Assembly: GCA_964471235.1 (NCBI GenBank)
Contig: CAYYGL010000165.1
Location: 1-10,996, forward strand
Length of the DNA: 10,996 bases
Direction of reading: 5' to 3'
DNA from: CAYYGL01 sp964471235
Lineage (GTDB): Bacteria > Calditrichota > Calditrichia > RBG-13-44-9 > J075
The position numbers and the translations under genes were made by a program. Shown in pieces: positions 1-7,609 of the stretch. Below the pieces are notes generated by a model that did no database searches, was not told where the DNA came from, and saw only the letters and a list, made by a program, of their open reading frames with translations. How positions within the stretch are numbered: position 1 is the stretch's first letter; every line of letters begins with the position of its first letter.

Positions 1-2196
1 AACCGGGTGCTCCAACATGGCTATATCACCGATATCGAAAGTGCACCGGGCAATCCTGCCATTTGTTATGCCGCTTATCATCCCGGATATAATTCCAACC
101 AGGGAGGGGTGTACAAATCCACCGACCGGGGGCTTTCCTGGTCGCAAGTCAGCAACAACCTGCCTGGCGGTTTGCGCATTTTGAAATTGCTTATCCACCC
201 CCAGGATGAGAACAGCGTTTACCTGCTATCCGGCAATGGGCGCTTTGCCTGTGGGCCGGCGCGGGTTTATCACAGCAACGATGGGGGGAACCACTGGTCA
301 CCAGTTGGCGCTTCGTTTGGGGAAATCCTGGATGTTGCCCTTGATCCCCAGAATCCCCAAACGATGTATTTAACCACCATGCATGCCTCTTGCGATTCCC
401 AGTATTACTGGTATGATCTGGAAGGAACACTATATAAGAGCACGGATGGTGGCGCTACCTGGACAGCCCTGGCAAACCGGACCGGGGTCATCTGGATTCA
501 ACGGGATGCACCGCATATCATTCGCCTCATCGATCCCCGGGAACCCTTTCCCTGGAACCCTGATGCCGGCACTTTTGAATCGACCGATGGCGGCGTCACC
601 TGGCAGCATACCGGTTTTATCGACAACTGGGATTACGGTTACCAGGGCGACGCTTACTGGTCTTACGGCGTTAGCTTCAATGGTATCTGCAAAACCCTGG
701 GGGAAGACCTCTCTGATCCCGATGCGATGTTCTGGGTGACCAGCCAGTGGGTTTTCGGTACTTTTGACGGCGGGGTTACATTCGAAAATCTTTATACCAA
801 CGAAGTTTCTCCCGGCTGGTGGCGTTCCCGGGGCTTCGACAATGTGAACATGATGGATATTGCCATCAGCGAGGCGGATCCCAATCGGATTTACCTGGGC
901 TATTTTGATATCGGTTTCTGGCGCAGTACCGATAACGGCGAGAGCTGGCAGTCGGGAAATGATTCCGCTTACACTGGCGGCTGGGAAGGCTTTGGGGGAA
1001 ACGTTGCCAGCATTGTAGCAGACCCACAGCGAACGGATGTGGTCTGGGCAACTCAATCCGGTAATCAGAACGGAGAGTTTCCCACCTATTTGCTCCGCAG
1101 CGATCTGGGAGGGGAAAAAGGAAGCTGGGTGCTATCCAACACGGGATTACCTTTAGAAGAAGTAATGGGGCTTTCACTGGATGTCACCAGCCCGGTTACT
1201 CAGCGTACCCTGTTTGTCACCGCCGCCGGGGAGGTATATCGCAGCACCGACGACGGGTTTACCTGGACGCTCAGTTTGGATAACAACGGTTGCCGGTTTA
1301 CCGCCGTTGACCGTTTTGACGGCAACCTGGTGTATGCCGGCGGCGAAAGCGGATTGTGGCGCTCTACCGATGGCGGGAACACCTGGCAGGCGATAGGTTT
1401 AACCGAGATGCAGGGGGATACAGCTATTGGTTTCTGGGAGTACGGATGGGAGGGCATTTCCGCCATTCAACCGGACCCGCAGTATCCCGGCAGGGTGTAT
1501 GTAAGCGCATACGGTGCGGGAAAAGGTCTTTACCTCAGCAACGATGGGGGCATCACCTGGACGAAGCTGTTAGAGGATGACTTTATGCGGGATGTGGCGG
1601 TTGCTTTTCACAATGCGGATATTCTGTATGCGGCTTCCTCCAGCGCTTTTGAAGCAGGCGGCTATCACCCGGATTCCCATGGCATCCTCTTTTCTACGGA
1701 CGGGGGAGAAAATTGGCTTTCGGCAAATGACAACATGGCATGGCCATTTGCATTTAAAGTGGAAGTGAGCCCCTCCGGGTGGGTATATGTGGGCTCCCCG
1801 GGGAGCGGATTTCAGAAGGCGCTTATTCCGGGGGTAACCACTGTTACTCACCGGCAGGTTCCTCTTTTCCACTTTCAGTTGGCACAAAACTACCCAAATC
1901 CCTTTAACCCGGTAACGAATATCGAATTTCGGATTCCCCAGGGGGGCGGGTCGGATTTCCCCAAAAGGGCAGGCGGAGTTGTAAATTTAAAGATTTTTGA
2001 CATCCTGGGGAGAGAAGTAAAAACTCTGGTGAATAAACGCATGGCTCCCGGCAGTTACACAGTAACCTGGGACGGCCGTGATGACGCCGGGAAGCCCGTT
2101 GCCAGCGGGGTATACATCTACCGGTTAAATGCGTCTCCTCTTGAGGGAGGATTGAAGGGGATATCTCTGACCCGGAAGATGGTGCTGCTGAAATAA
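1..2196 (+). CDS. Secreted Asp-box (BNR/sortilin-like) beta-propeller protein with T9SS C-terminal sorting domain, 5' partial
   Basis: The frame is open from the first base and there is no ribosome binding site before the GTG at 7, so the gene begins upstream of the window; residue numbers below count from that GTG. Nine Asp-box motifs (S-T/N-D-x-G-x-x-W) start near residues 38, 90, 145, 192, 307, 413, 453, 511 and 563, for example STDGGATW and SNDGGITW. Such repeats form beta-propeller blades in sortilin/VPS10, sialidase and GH74-like proteins. Residues 623-635 read FQLAQNYPNPFNP, followed by an Ig-like FlgD-type domain (KIFDILGREVKTLVN, then WDGRDDAGKPVASGVYIYRL) ending in TRKMVLLK. This is the typical type A T9SS sorting domain, so export and surface anchoring or release are expected. 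No glycosidase catalytic residues can be assigned, so the ligand or substrate is unknown. Two short stretches in the tail (residues about 646-658 and 710-719) look like insertions. Confidence 0.9.
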   Translation, partial: NRVLQHGYITDIESAPGNPAICYAAYHPGYNSNQGGVYKSTDRGLSWSQVSNNLPGGLRILKLLIHPQDENSVYLLSGNGRFACGPARVYHSNDGGNHWSPVGASFGEILDVALDPQNPQTMYLTTMHASCDSQYYWYDLEGTLYKSTDGGATWTALANRTGVIWIQRDAPHIIRLIDPREPFPWNPDAGTFESTDGGVTWQHTGFIDNWDYGYQGDAYWSYGVSFNGICKTLGEDLSDPDAMFWVTSQWVFGTFDGGVTFENLYTNEVSPGWWRSRGFDNVNMMDIAISEADPNRIYLGYFDIGFWRSTDNGESWQSGNDSAYTGGWEGFGGNVASIVADPQRTDVVWATQSGNQNGEFPTYLLRSDLGGEKGSWVLSNTGLPLEEVMGLSLDVTSPVTQRTLFVTAAGEVYRSTDDGFTWTLSLDNNGCRFTAVDRFDGNLVYAGGESGLWRSTDGGNTWQAIGLTEMQGDTAIGFWEYGWEGISAIQPDPQYPGRVYVSAYGAGKGLYLSNDGGITWTKLLEDDFMRDVAVAFHNADILYAASSSAFEAGGYHPDSHGILFSTDGGENWLSANDNMAWPFAFKVEVSPSGWVYVGSPGSGFQKALIPGVTTVTHRQVPLFHFQLAQNYPNPFNPVTNIEFRIPQGGGSDFPKRAGGVVNLKIFDILGREVKTLVNKRMAPGSYTVTWDGRDDAGKPVASGVYIYRLNASPLEGGLKGISLTRKMVLLK

Positions 2197-2711
2197 AGTG
2201 GCGAGTCAACGAAGCCGCCCGGGTGGTAACTGTAGTGAGATTCCACTAATTCAGCTGCATCTTTATCATTTTTTTTGCATTTTCTGAGAAAATTTCTTAA
2301 AATATTAGTAATTATTCTGGTATGTATTCACGAACTAACACGAAAATATTCATGAATGCCGGTACAAACATGAAAAAACATACGTTTATGTCGAACGAGA
2401 AAGCGCACCCGCCACTTGCTGCAATATAAATTCCATTTTATCGGCTTATGTTGATAAACACTATTAACTGATCATCTCTTTTTTTCGTGTTCATTCGTGG
2501 CTGAATAGTTACTATTATTATAAAAAATCGTGCAGGCGATCTCACAAACAAACGCTCTTACTCACACATAAAATAACCGAAATTTATACCCGAGCTTACC
2601 CGCTTACGGAAGCACGTCTTAGCTTCTTCTTTGTGGTGCACTATCAAATATCCAGGACAGTATCTCTGTCCTTTATCAAATACATTCCAAGAGGTAAGGA
2701 GGAACAAAACC
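2197..2711. other. Non-coding interval between Asp-box protein and lipoprotein
   Basis: No reading frame here looks like a protein on either strand. The stretch is AT-rich and holds the imperfect inverted repeat listed separately, a perfect 10-bp palindrome attcatgaat at 2348-2357, and a run of eight T at about 2266-2273 without a strong preceding stem. The last bases supply the ribosome binding site of the next gene (aaggagg at about 2696-2702). Confidence 0.6.
2299..2521. repeat. Imperfect inverted repeat flanking about 130 bp (possible miniature element)
   Basis: The left arm (about 2301-2345) contains tagtaattattc and later cgaactaacacgaaaa. The reverse complement of the right arm (about 2481-2521) contains tagtaactattc and then cgaatgaacacgaaaa. 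The two arms therefore match in the same order, with an extra stretch of about 11 nt in the left arm. The right arm read forward contains ttcattcgtggctgaatagt, a phrase I recall from intergenic repeats in FCB-type genomes, though I cannot search for it. No transposase is present, so any mobility would depend on enzymes encoded elsewhere. Confidence 0.4.
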
Positions 2712-3617
2712 ATGAGATACCATTTAATCCTTTGGTTATTTTTGATATATATGTTCTCCGGATGTAGTAAAAACGAATTTAGCATCCCGGAAGACTCGAC
2801 TCTCATGGGGCATGTAGATGAATTGACCGTAAACGGCTTACAGAACTCCCGCGAGACTGATGTGACGATTCGATATGGTTTTCAGGTAGGAATACCTCCT
2901 GTCACAAAAAATCTTAAAACTGACAACCAGGGTGACTTTACAATTGTGATTCCGGGGAAGCAGAAATTGGTGGAAATCATCATAGCAAAAGAAAACTTCC
3001 TTGGAATCGACACAACAATTGAAGTAACCGGTCTTGTAAACTTTAATTCTCAACTTGTTCAGGTTACCAACCTTCTCCCTCTGGAACTGAACAAGGCGTG
3101 GCAATATGATGTTGAGTATATAACCGGGGATACAGAAGGTGGAGGTGCTACAACTTACCGTGGAACCGAAAGTTGGCAAATTACAAATCTGGATACTTCA
3201 ACAAATGGTTTTGAACTTAAAATTACATTTAACGGAACCGGGATTTATGATCCTGCTAATGGGGAACCTGGTGATACAACAATTTATGTGAACGAAATAA
3301 ATACCATTAGTTTTTCTTTTCAAGAAAGGCGGTTGGAAATGACATCCTGCGCAAATTGTTTTCAACACACAACGGTCTTCGATCGCCTCAATACGCTATT
3401 GAACGATATCAATACTTTCTCAGGCAAGGACATGCGGTTACTTGTTAAACATCCTATTACGGTTACAGATAGCATTCTTGTGAAAGAATCCATTTCCGTT
3501 GAAGATATATCTAATGAATATGTTCTTACTCCGGGAACAGGTCTGGTTTCTCTGGGGTTAAGTTATCATGTAGCGGATATTTTCGAGATATACAATTATC
3601 ATTTAATAGCCCCTTAA
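2712..3617 (+). CDS. Lipoprotein of unknown function (301 aa)
   Basis: The ATG at 2712 is chosen because aaggagg lies about 9 bases upstream and because it opens a lipoprotein signal: a basic start, a hydrophobic stretch (residues 5-15) and a lipobox ending MFSGC, with the acylated Cys at 18. An in-frame start at 2631 would bury this signal inside a longer N-terminus. Residues 32-108 resemble an Ig-like carboxypeptidase-regulatory fold (GHVDELTVNG, then LKTDNQGDFTIVIPG). Residues 122-136 (LPLELNKAWQYDVEY) start a second beta-rich part, of the kind seen in FCB lipoproteins that have a phrase like LPL-x-x-G-x-x-W-x-Y. This part ends with the glycine-rich GTGLVSLGLSY (275-285). A Cys-x-x-Cys pair (213, 216) is present. 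There is no catalytic signature. It is probably anchored in the outer membrane or periplasm and appears to be transcribed alone. Confidence 0.8.
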   Translation: MRYHLILWLFLIYMFSGCSKNEFSIPEDSTLMGHVDELTVNGLQNSRETDVTIRYGFQVGIPPVTKNLKTDNQGDFTIVIPGKQKLVEIIIAKENFLGIDTTIEVTGLVNFNSQLVQVTNLLPLELNKAWQYDVEYITGDTEGGGATTYRGTESWQITNLDTSTNGFELKITFNGTGIYDPANGEPGDTTIYVNEINTISFSFQERRLEMTSCANCFQHTTVFDRLNTLLNDINTFSGKDMRLLVKHPITVTDSILVKESISVEDISNEYVLTPGTGLVSLGLSYHVADIFEIYNYHLIAP

Positions 3618-4355
3618 CCAAAGCGTTTGAATTTTTTACCGGATTCGAAACTTCCGGATTCGCCAGCCCCCATTCTTAATTTCTACAGGGGAATTCCTTG
3701 ATCTCCCCAATCCAGCCCCTGATTTCTTTGTACGGATTGCGGTTTTCGGAATGGATAAGCAAGACTTGTATGTTCGGTGGGAAGGAAACTCAAAGGCATG
3801 ATGAGGGACTTCCTGCCCGGGGCAACCCTGTGCAGCAAAACGGCAGTAATGCTGATCCTCACTCCATCGGAGGGATACCTGTGGGAATGGTGCTGAGTTC
3901 AGGAGGAGACCGCAGAGAAGTCCGCAAAATGCTGCTGATGCCGTAAGATAATTGTGCACATCAAAAATTTTTGTTTACACTTACAGCTTTAATATTCTAT
4001 ATTTAGATACCCGGAGTTGTAAAAATGGCTCAACGTACTCCGGCTGCCTCTTTATTCCGCTAGCGCCCCGGAGCGGGTTCGCATCAGTGTGACCGGGTGA
4101 GGTTCCACAGTCCCCAACCGGTGCCATCTTATGCCTTTCTGCGGATACTGTGAATGCCAAAATCCACACCTATGAATCCGGTAGAGTCTTTTTCAGAGTT
4201 CTATCGTCATATCAGGGGAAGCAGGAATGTGAAAGAATTTCGGGTATAATGACTGTTTGAAAACGTTGAACAGATTCCTACACATGAGGAGCAGAGGACA
4301 TTCTCCCATCTTCACATCTCAATTTTTTTATTTGTCTAAAGAAGGAGCCTGTAAC
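3618..4355. other. Interval without a convincing gene; possible decayed coding fragment
   Basis: Short open frames exist on both strands, but none has a ribosome binding site or a recognisable motif. One + strand frame, about 3631-3810, reads DLPNPAPDFFVRIAVFGMDK and then LYVRWEGNSKA before a stop, which looks protein-like but has no start codon and no family I recognise. The direct repeat ccggattcg occurs at 3639-3647 and 3654-3662, and there is a 12-bp palindrome caaaaatttttg at 3962-3973. The rest (about 3980-4240) shows no structure I can name; I saw no tRNA. Confidence 0.4.
4222..4250 (+). promoter_or_regulatory. Possible promoter for the dipeptidyl peptidase III gene
   Basis: A perfect TATAAT stands at 4245-4250. 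The hexamer 17 bases upstream (caggaa, 4222-4227) is a poor -35, so only the -10 supports the call. Transcription would start near 4257, giving a leader of about 100 bases. Confidence 0.3.
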
Positions 4356-6035
4356 ATGCGAAAACCAATTAAGTATCTTCTGTGGTTCACAATTTTAACA
4401 GGAGTCGGTTGGATGGGATGTAAAAAAGCAACACCGGTAATCACCGATTACCGTGCTGTGACTGAAGTGCAGCAGCAGTTGGATAAATTTGTGCCGGTGG
4501 AAATCAGTGCGGATATTTCCCAACTGAGCAGCGGCGATCGCCAGGCATTGGGAAAATTGTTGGAAGCTGCTAAAATTATAGACGAGATATTCCTGCGCCA
4601 GGTCTATCACAAAAATGTGGCGATACGGGAAGAACTGAAACATGGCAGCAATCCGGATTATGCGACGTTGCTGAAATATTTCAACCTCAACTTTGGTCCT
4701 TTCGACCGCCTGGAGGGAGACAAGCCATTTATCAATCTAAACGAGCTCAAACCCGAAGGTGCCAATTTCTACCCGGTGGACATGACCCGGAAAGAATTTG
4801 AGCAGTGGTTGAAATCCCACGAAGCAGATGATTCCCTGTTTACCGCCACGTTTACTCTTATTCGCCGTCAGGGCGATAAATTGGTAGCCATTCCATATTC
4901 ACAGGCTTACAAAGTGTTCCTGGAACCGGCAGCGCAATATCTCAAAGAAGCGGCGCAGCTAACGGATAATACCTCATTGAAAAAATATCTCAACAGCCGT
5001 GCCCAAGCGTTCCTGAGCAACGATTATTTTCAAAGCGACATGGATTGGATGGATTTGCACGATCACGATCTGGAAGTGGTGATCGGTCCTTATGAAGTAT
5101 ATGAAGACCGGATGTTCAACTACAAAGCCAGTTTTACCGCCTTTATTACTCTGGTCGACCGCGGCGACAGCAAGAAGCTGAAACAACTGGCAAATTATTT
5201 AAATGATTTAGAGGAGCGGTTACCGATTCCCGATAAATACAAGAATTTTAACCGGGGAGCATCGTCCCCGATTGTAGTGGTAAACGAGTTATTTACTGCC
5301 GGGGATACCAAAGCCGGGGTGCAAACTGCGGCATTTAACCTGCCTAACGATGAACGGGTGCGGGAAGCCAAAGGCAGCAAAAAGGTAATGCTGAAAAATG
5401 TCATTCGCGCCAAGTATGAAAACATCGCTATTCCCATCATGCGCCGGGTACTTTCGGAAAAAGATATCGAAAGAACGGCATTTGATGCTTTCTTCTATCA
5501 TATCCTTCTACATGAAATGTCGCACGGTATCGGTCCTGGAAAAATCGTAAAAGATGGTCACCAGACCACGGTCAGCAAGGAACTGAAGGAGACCTACTCT
5601 ACCCTGGAAGAAGCCAAAGCCGATGTGGTGGGCTTGTATCAATTTCCCTATATGATTGAACGCGGGGTTTTTGATCAAAATCTGGCGGACAAAATTTACG
5701 CCAGCTTTGTAGGTGGCATTTTCCGCAGTGTCAGATTCGGTATTTCGGAAGCCCACGGCGGCGCCAATGTGATAACCCTGAACTACTTGATGGAAAAAGG
5801 CGGGGTGGAATTTGACCCCACCACCGAACGCTTCCGGGTCAATTACAACCGGATTGAGAAAGCCATAAAAGAGTTATCACATGAAATCCTGATGATTCAA
5901 GCACATGGCGATTACGAAGCCGCCAAAGCATTTATCGCTAAATACCGCTATATCTCTTCGGAACTGCAAAAAGCTCTGGGGAAACTCTCCGACATACCGG
6001 TGGATATTCGCCCCATGTATGCCGTGAACAAGTGA
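4356..6035 (+). CDS. Dipeptidyl peptidase III-like zinc peptidase (family M49), lipoprotein
   Basis: M49 enzymes remove dipeptides from the N-terminus of short peptides. The ATG at 4356 follows gaaggag and opens a lipoprotein signal: MRKPIKYLL, a hydrophobic core, then GWMGC with Cys22. An in-frame TTG at 4257 lacks a ribosome binding site and would add 33 unlikely residues. The mature 559-residue protein carries H386-E-M-S-H390 as zinc ligands, with E387 as the predicted catalytic base. E418-E-A-K-A-D423 is the second M49 motif, with E419 as the likely third ligand. EAHGGAN, with H467, matches the conserved His region of the family. Classical members have HEXXGH with one extra residue; this one has the shorter HEXXH. 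I recall the same shortening (HEISH) in the Caldithrix abyssi enzyme. Lipid anchoring would place it in the envelope, unlike cytosolic eukaryotic DPP III. A flavin reductase gene follows 70 bases downstream with no visible terminator between them. Confidence 0.88.
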   Translation: MRKPIKYLLWFTILTGVGWMGCKKATPVITDYRAVTEVQQQLDKFVPVEISADISQLSSGDRQALGKLLEAAKIIDEIFLRQVYHKNVAIREELKHGSNPDYATLLKYFNLNFGPFDRLEGDKPFINLNELKPEGANFYPVDMTRKEFEQWLKSHEADDSLFTATFTLIRRQGDKLVAIPYSQAYKVFLEPAAQYLKEAAQLTDNTSLKKYLNSRAQAFLSNDYFQSDMDWMDLHDHDLEVVIGPYEVYEDRMFNYKASFTAFITLVDRGDSKKLKQLANYLNDLEERLPIPDKYKNFNRGASSPIVVVNELFTAGDTKAGVQTAAFNLPNDERVREAKGSKKVMLKNVIRAKYENIAIPIMRRVLSEKDIERTAFDAFFYHILLHEMSHGIGPGKIVKDGHQTTVSKELKETYSTLEEAKADVVGLYQFPYMIERGVFDQNLADKIYASFVGGIFRSVRFGISEAHGGANVITLNYLMEKGGVEFDPTTERFRVNYNRIEKAIKELSHEILMIQAHGDYEAAKAFIAKYRYISSELQKALGKLSDIPVDIRPMYAVNK

Positions 6036-6105
6036 GAGATATAGGGAAACGGAAAAAGAAATTTAAGGTAAAAAACGTGATTTGTAAACCGGTTAAGAGG
6101 AGATA

Positions 6106-6612
6106 ATGATGGATGAGCAAGCCAAAAAAACCGCGTTACGGATGATTCCGTACGGTTTATATATCCTCACTTCGGAATCCAAAGACGGTGATGTCTCTGC
6201 GGCAGCGGTGAATTGGGTTACGCAGGCGTCCTTCAATCCGCCATTGGTTGCGGTGGGGGTAAAAGCAGATTCCGGGGCGCATCGGATCATCAAAGAATCC
6301 GGCGCCTTCGCCCTGAACATGCTGGGCAAGGAACAACAGGAAATTGCCTTCACGTTTTTTAAACCGCAGGAACGGGAGGGAATGACCATCGGCGGGCAGC
6401 CATTCCGCACCGGCAGCACCGGTTCCCCCATTTTGGAAAATGCACCGGCGTATGTGGAATGCAAATTAGTCGAAACAGTAGAAAAGGGGGATCACTCCAT
6501 ATTTGTCGGTGAGGTAGTGGATGCCGGGGTGCAAGCCACCATCGAAGGCAGAGCGGATGAGGCAATTCTCTGGCTAAAAGAATTGGGGGAAAAGATTTTT
6601 TATGGGGGGTAA
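6106..6612 (+). CDS. Flavin reductase-like domain protein (FMN-binding, DIM6/NTAB type)
   Basis: This 168-residue protein has the split-barrel fold signature of the flavin reductase family. NWVTQASFNPPLVAVGV (residues 36-52) is the typical FMN-contact stretch. RIIKESGAFALNML (60-73) and GDHSIFVGEVVDAG (128-141) also match the family pattern. Members bind FMN and either reduce free flavin with NAD(P)H or pass electrons to rubredoxin-like or oxygen-detoxifying partners; which applies here cannot be read from the sequence. The start is ATG 6106 or ATG 6109, both served by aagaggag a few bases upstream; the choice changes one residue. No signal peptide is visible, so the protein is cytoplasmic. 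The 70-base gap to the upstream peptidase gene has no terminator, so co-transcription is possible, although no functional link is obvious. Confidence 0.88.
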   Translation: MMDEQAKKTALRMIPYGLYILTSESKDGDVSAAAVNWVTQASFNPPLVAVGVKADSGAHRIIKESGAFALNMLGKEQQEIAFTFFKPQEREGMTIGGQPFRTGSTGSPILENAPAYVECKLVETVEKGDHSIFVGEVVDAGVQATIEGRADEAILWLKELGEKIFYGG

Positions 6613-6686
6613 TCGGCATAATAAATTAAGACATTCAATTTTTTACTGTATCTACATTTTTGTGTAAAATAGAAATAATAATCTTA

Positions 6687-6772
6687 CAGGAATTCTCCTA
6701 AAGGGATTCCAATGGAACAATTCAATTCCTGACAGATTGGCACTTTGTTGCAGGAATTCTCATTCCTGCAAC
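6687..6772. repeat. Hairpin repeat with 11-bp perfect stem and a direct copy
   Basis: gttgcaggaat (6747-6757) and attcctgcaac (6762-6772) are perfect inverted repeats around the four-base loop tctc. The string caggaattctc occurs twice in the same direction, at 6687-6697 and 6751-6761. The first copy also sits in a weaker stem (ggaat 6689-6693 with attcc 6706-6710). No T-run follows, so this is not a normal terminator. It is more like a REP-type or miniature repeat, and lies about 100 bases upstream of the toxin-antitoxin promoter. Confidence 0.55.
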
Positions 6773-6869
6773 ATTATAATGAGGGTAGGCTTTTACCCTT
6801 TCGGAAATTTACACATAATTTTGGACTCAGCCCTATTTTCCCCAGAAAGTAAACGAACCATAAATTACG

Positions 6870-6898
6870 TTGCATGTTCTCTTTTTTTCCTTTAAAAT
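6870..6898 (+). promoter_or_regulatory. Probable housekeeping promoter of the vapBC pair
   Basis: TTGCAT (6870-6875) and TAAAAT (6893-6898) are separated by 17 bases, close to the sigma-70 type consensus. Transcription would start near 6905, about 40 bases before the antitoxin ATG. The spacer contains a run of seven T. Confidence 0.4.
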
Positions 6899-6944
6899 GT
6901 CTGGAAAACAAAAATATGTAATATGCCAAGAATGGAGATGTATC

Positions 6945-7193
6945 ATGAGCATTATTGAATATATTGCTGAAATATTACCTGATGGACATTTGTCGCTTCC
7001 GGAAGAAATCAGAAAAAAATTAAACTTAAAAGTTCATTCCAGACTACATATAGCATTGTTCCCTTTGAAGGAAAATAAGGGATTGACTCGTTTTTGTGGA
7101 AAATGGCAAGATAAGCGTGATGCTGATGAAATTATAGCAGAGATTATTAACTCTCGTGAGAAGAATATCAGATCTGGAAGAGTAAAATTATGA
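6945..7193 (+). CDS. vapB: AbrB/MazE-like antitoxin of a VapBC-type module
   Basis: This 82-residue protein starts at ATG 6945 after ggag. Residues 1-45 (AEILPDGHLSLPEEIRKKLNL, broken here as AEILPDGHLSLPEE and IRKKLNLKVHSRLHIAL) show the swapped-hairpin SpoVT/AbrB DNA-binding pattern: a short strand, a G-x-L-x-L-P-x-E-I-R turn and a following strand. The C-terminal part (CGKWQDKRDADEIIAEII and onward) is charged and helical, as expected for a toxin-binding tail. It would neutralise the toxin and, with it, repress the shared promoter. Its stop overlaps the start of the downstream PIN-domain gene by four bases (ATGA), implying translational coupling. The codons are AT-rich compared with the flanking peptidase and ClC genes, suggesting horizontal acquisition. 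Confidence 0.82.
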   Translation: MSIIEYIAEILPDGHLSLPEEIRKKLNLKVHSRLHIALFPLKENKGLTRFCGKWQDKRDADEIIAEIINSREKNIRSGRVKL

Positions 7194-7609
7194 AGATTTC
7201 TGACCAATATCTTATAGATACCGATATTATAATTTATTGGTTAAAAAATAAATATCCTCAAATTAATGAGAAAATAGTTGTTGTTGGTGAAAGTAATGTA
7301 TTTATCTCGGCTATCACCGTTGCAGAATTATATTTTGGCGCATATAATTCATCAAAATGTGATGAAAATGTTCAATTAATTAATGAATTACTTATGGAAA
7401 TTAATGTCATCAATTTTGACTCCAATACCGCAGAAGAATTTGGAAGAATCAAATCTAAAATTAAGAAGAAGGGCAAAATATTAAATGATTCTGACTTATT
7501 TATTGCAGCTACTGCTATTACACATCAAATGACTCTTGTTACCAACAATGAAAAACATTTCCAGAGAATTGAGAATTTAACAATCCAGAACTGGACTAAA
7601 GAAATTTAA
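7190..7609 (+). CDS. vapC: VapC-family PIN-domain ribonuclease toxin
   Basis: This 139-residue protein has the size and the acidic residues of a VapC toxin. LIDTD gives D10 and D12, TVAELYFGA gives E46, and NDSDLFIAATAI gives D100 and D102. TNNEKHF (118-124) fills the last conserved position. These acidic residues bind Mg2+ or Mn2+ in PIN nucleases, which in VapC cleave tRNA or rRNA and stop translation until antitoxin is restored. The specific RNA target cannot be read from the sequence. All key residues are present, so the toxin appears intact. It begins inside the stop codon of the antitoxin gene. Like its partner it is clearly more AT-rich than the surrounding genes. No terminator is seen just after the stop. 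Confidence 0.9.
   Translation: MKISDQYLIDTDIIIYWLKNKYPQINEKIVVVGESNVFISAITVAELYFGAYNSSKCDENVQLINELLMEINVINFDSNTAEEFGRIKSKIKKKGKILNDSDLFIAATAITHQMTLVTNNEKHFQRIENLTIQNWTKEI

Larger units (their letters stand above)
6613..6944. other. Non-coding interval holding a palindromic repeat and the toxin-antitoxin promoter
   Basis: No gene is seen. The interval contains the repeat pair at 6687-6772 and a promoter at 6870-6898, both listed separately. A frame running upstream from the antitoxin start (from 6870) is open but has no ribosome binding site and crosses the predicted promoter. Confidence 0.5.

Noticed and set aside
430..1056. Open frame of about 208 codons on the - strand
   Set aside because: It lies entirely inside the Asp-box gene, has no ribosome binding site, and its translation lacks any motif. 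It is a by-product of the codon pattern of the + strand gene.
2233..2273. Terminator of the Asp-box gene
   Set aside because: The stem tagtg/cacta is only 5 bp and the T-run lies about 18 bases after it, so it does not meet the usual pattern.
3698..3946. Open frame of 82 codons on the + strand
   Set aside because: No ribosome binding site and no recognisable motif; an overlapping frame looks at least as protein-like. Kept only as part of a possible decayed region.
3636..3959. Open frame of 107 codons on the - strand
   Set aside because: Its composition is unnatural, with many Ser, Pro, Cys and Arg, and no start signal is seen.
4257..4355. N-terminal extension of the peptidase from TTG 4257
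   Set aside because: It lacks a ribosome binding site, would place 33 residues ahead of a clear lipoprotein signal, and begins about where transcription from the possible promoter would start.
6870..6944. N-terminal extension of the antitoxin
   Set aside because: It overlaps the likely promoter, and the ATG at 6945 has its own ribosome binding site and gives the usual antitoxin length.
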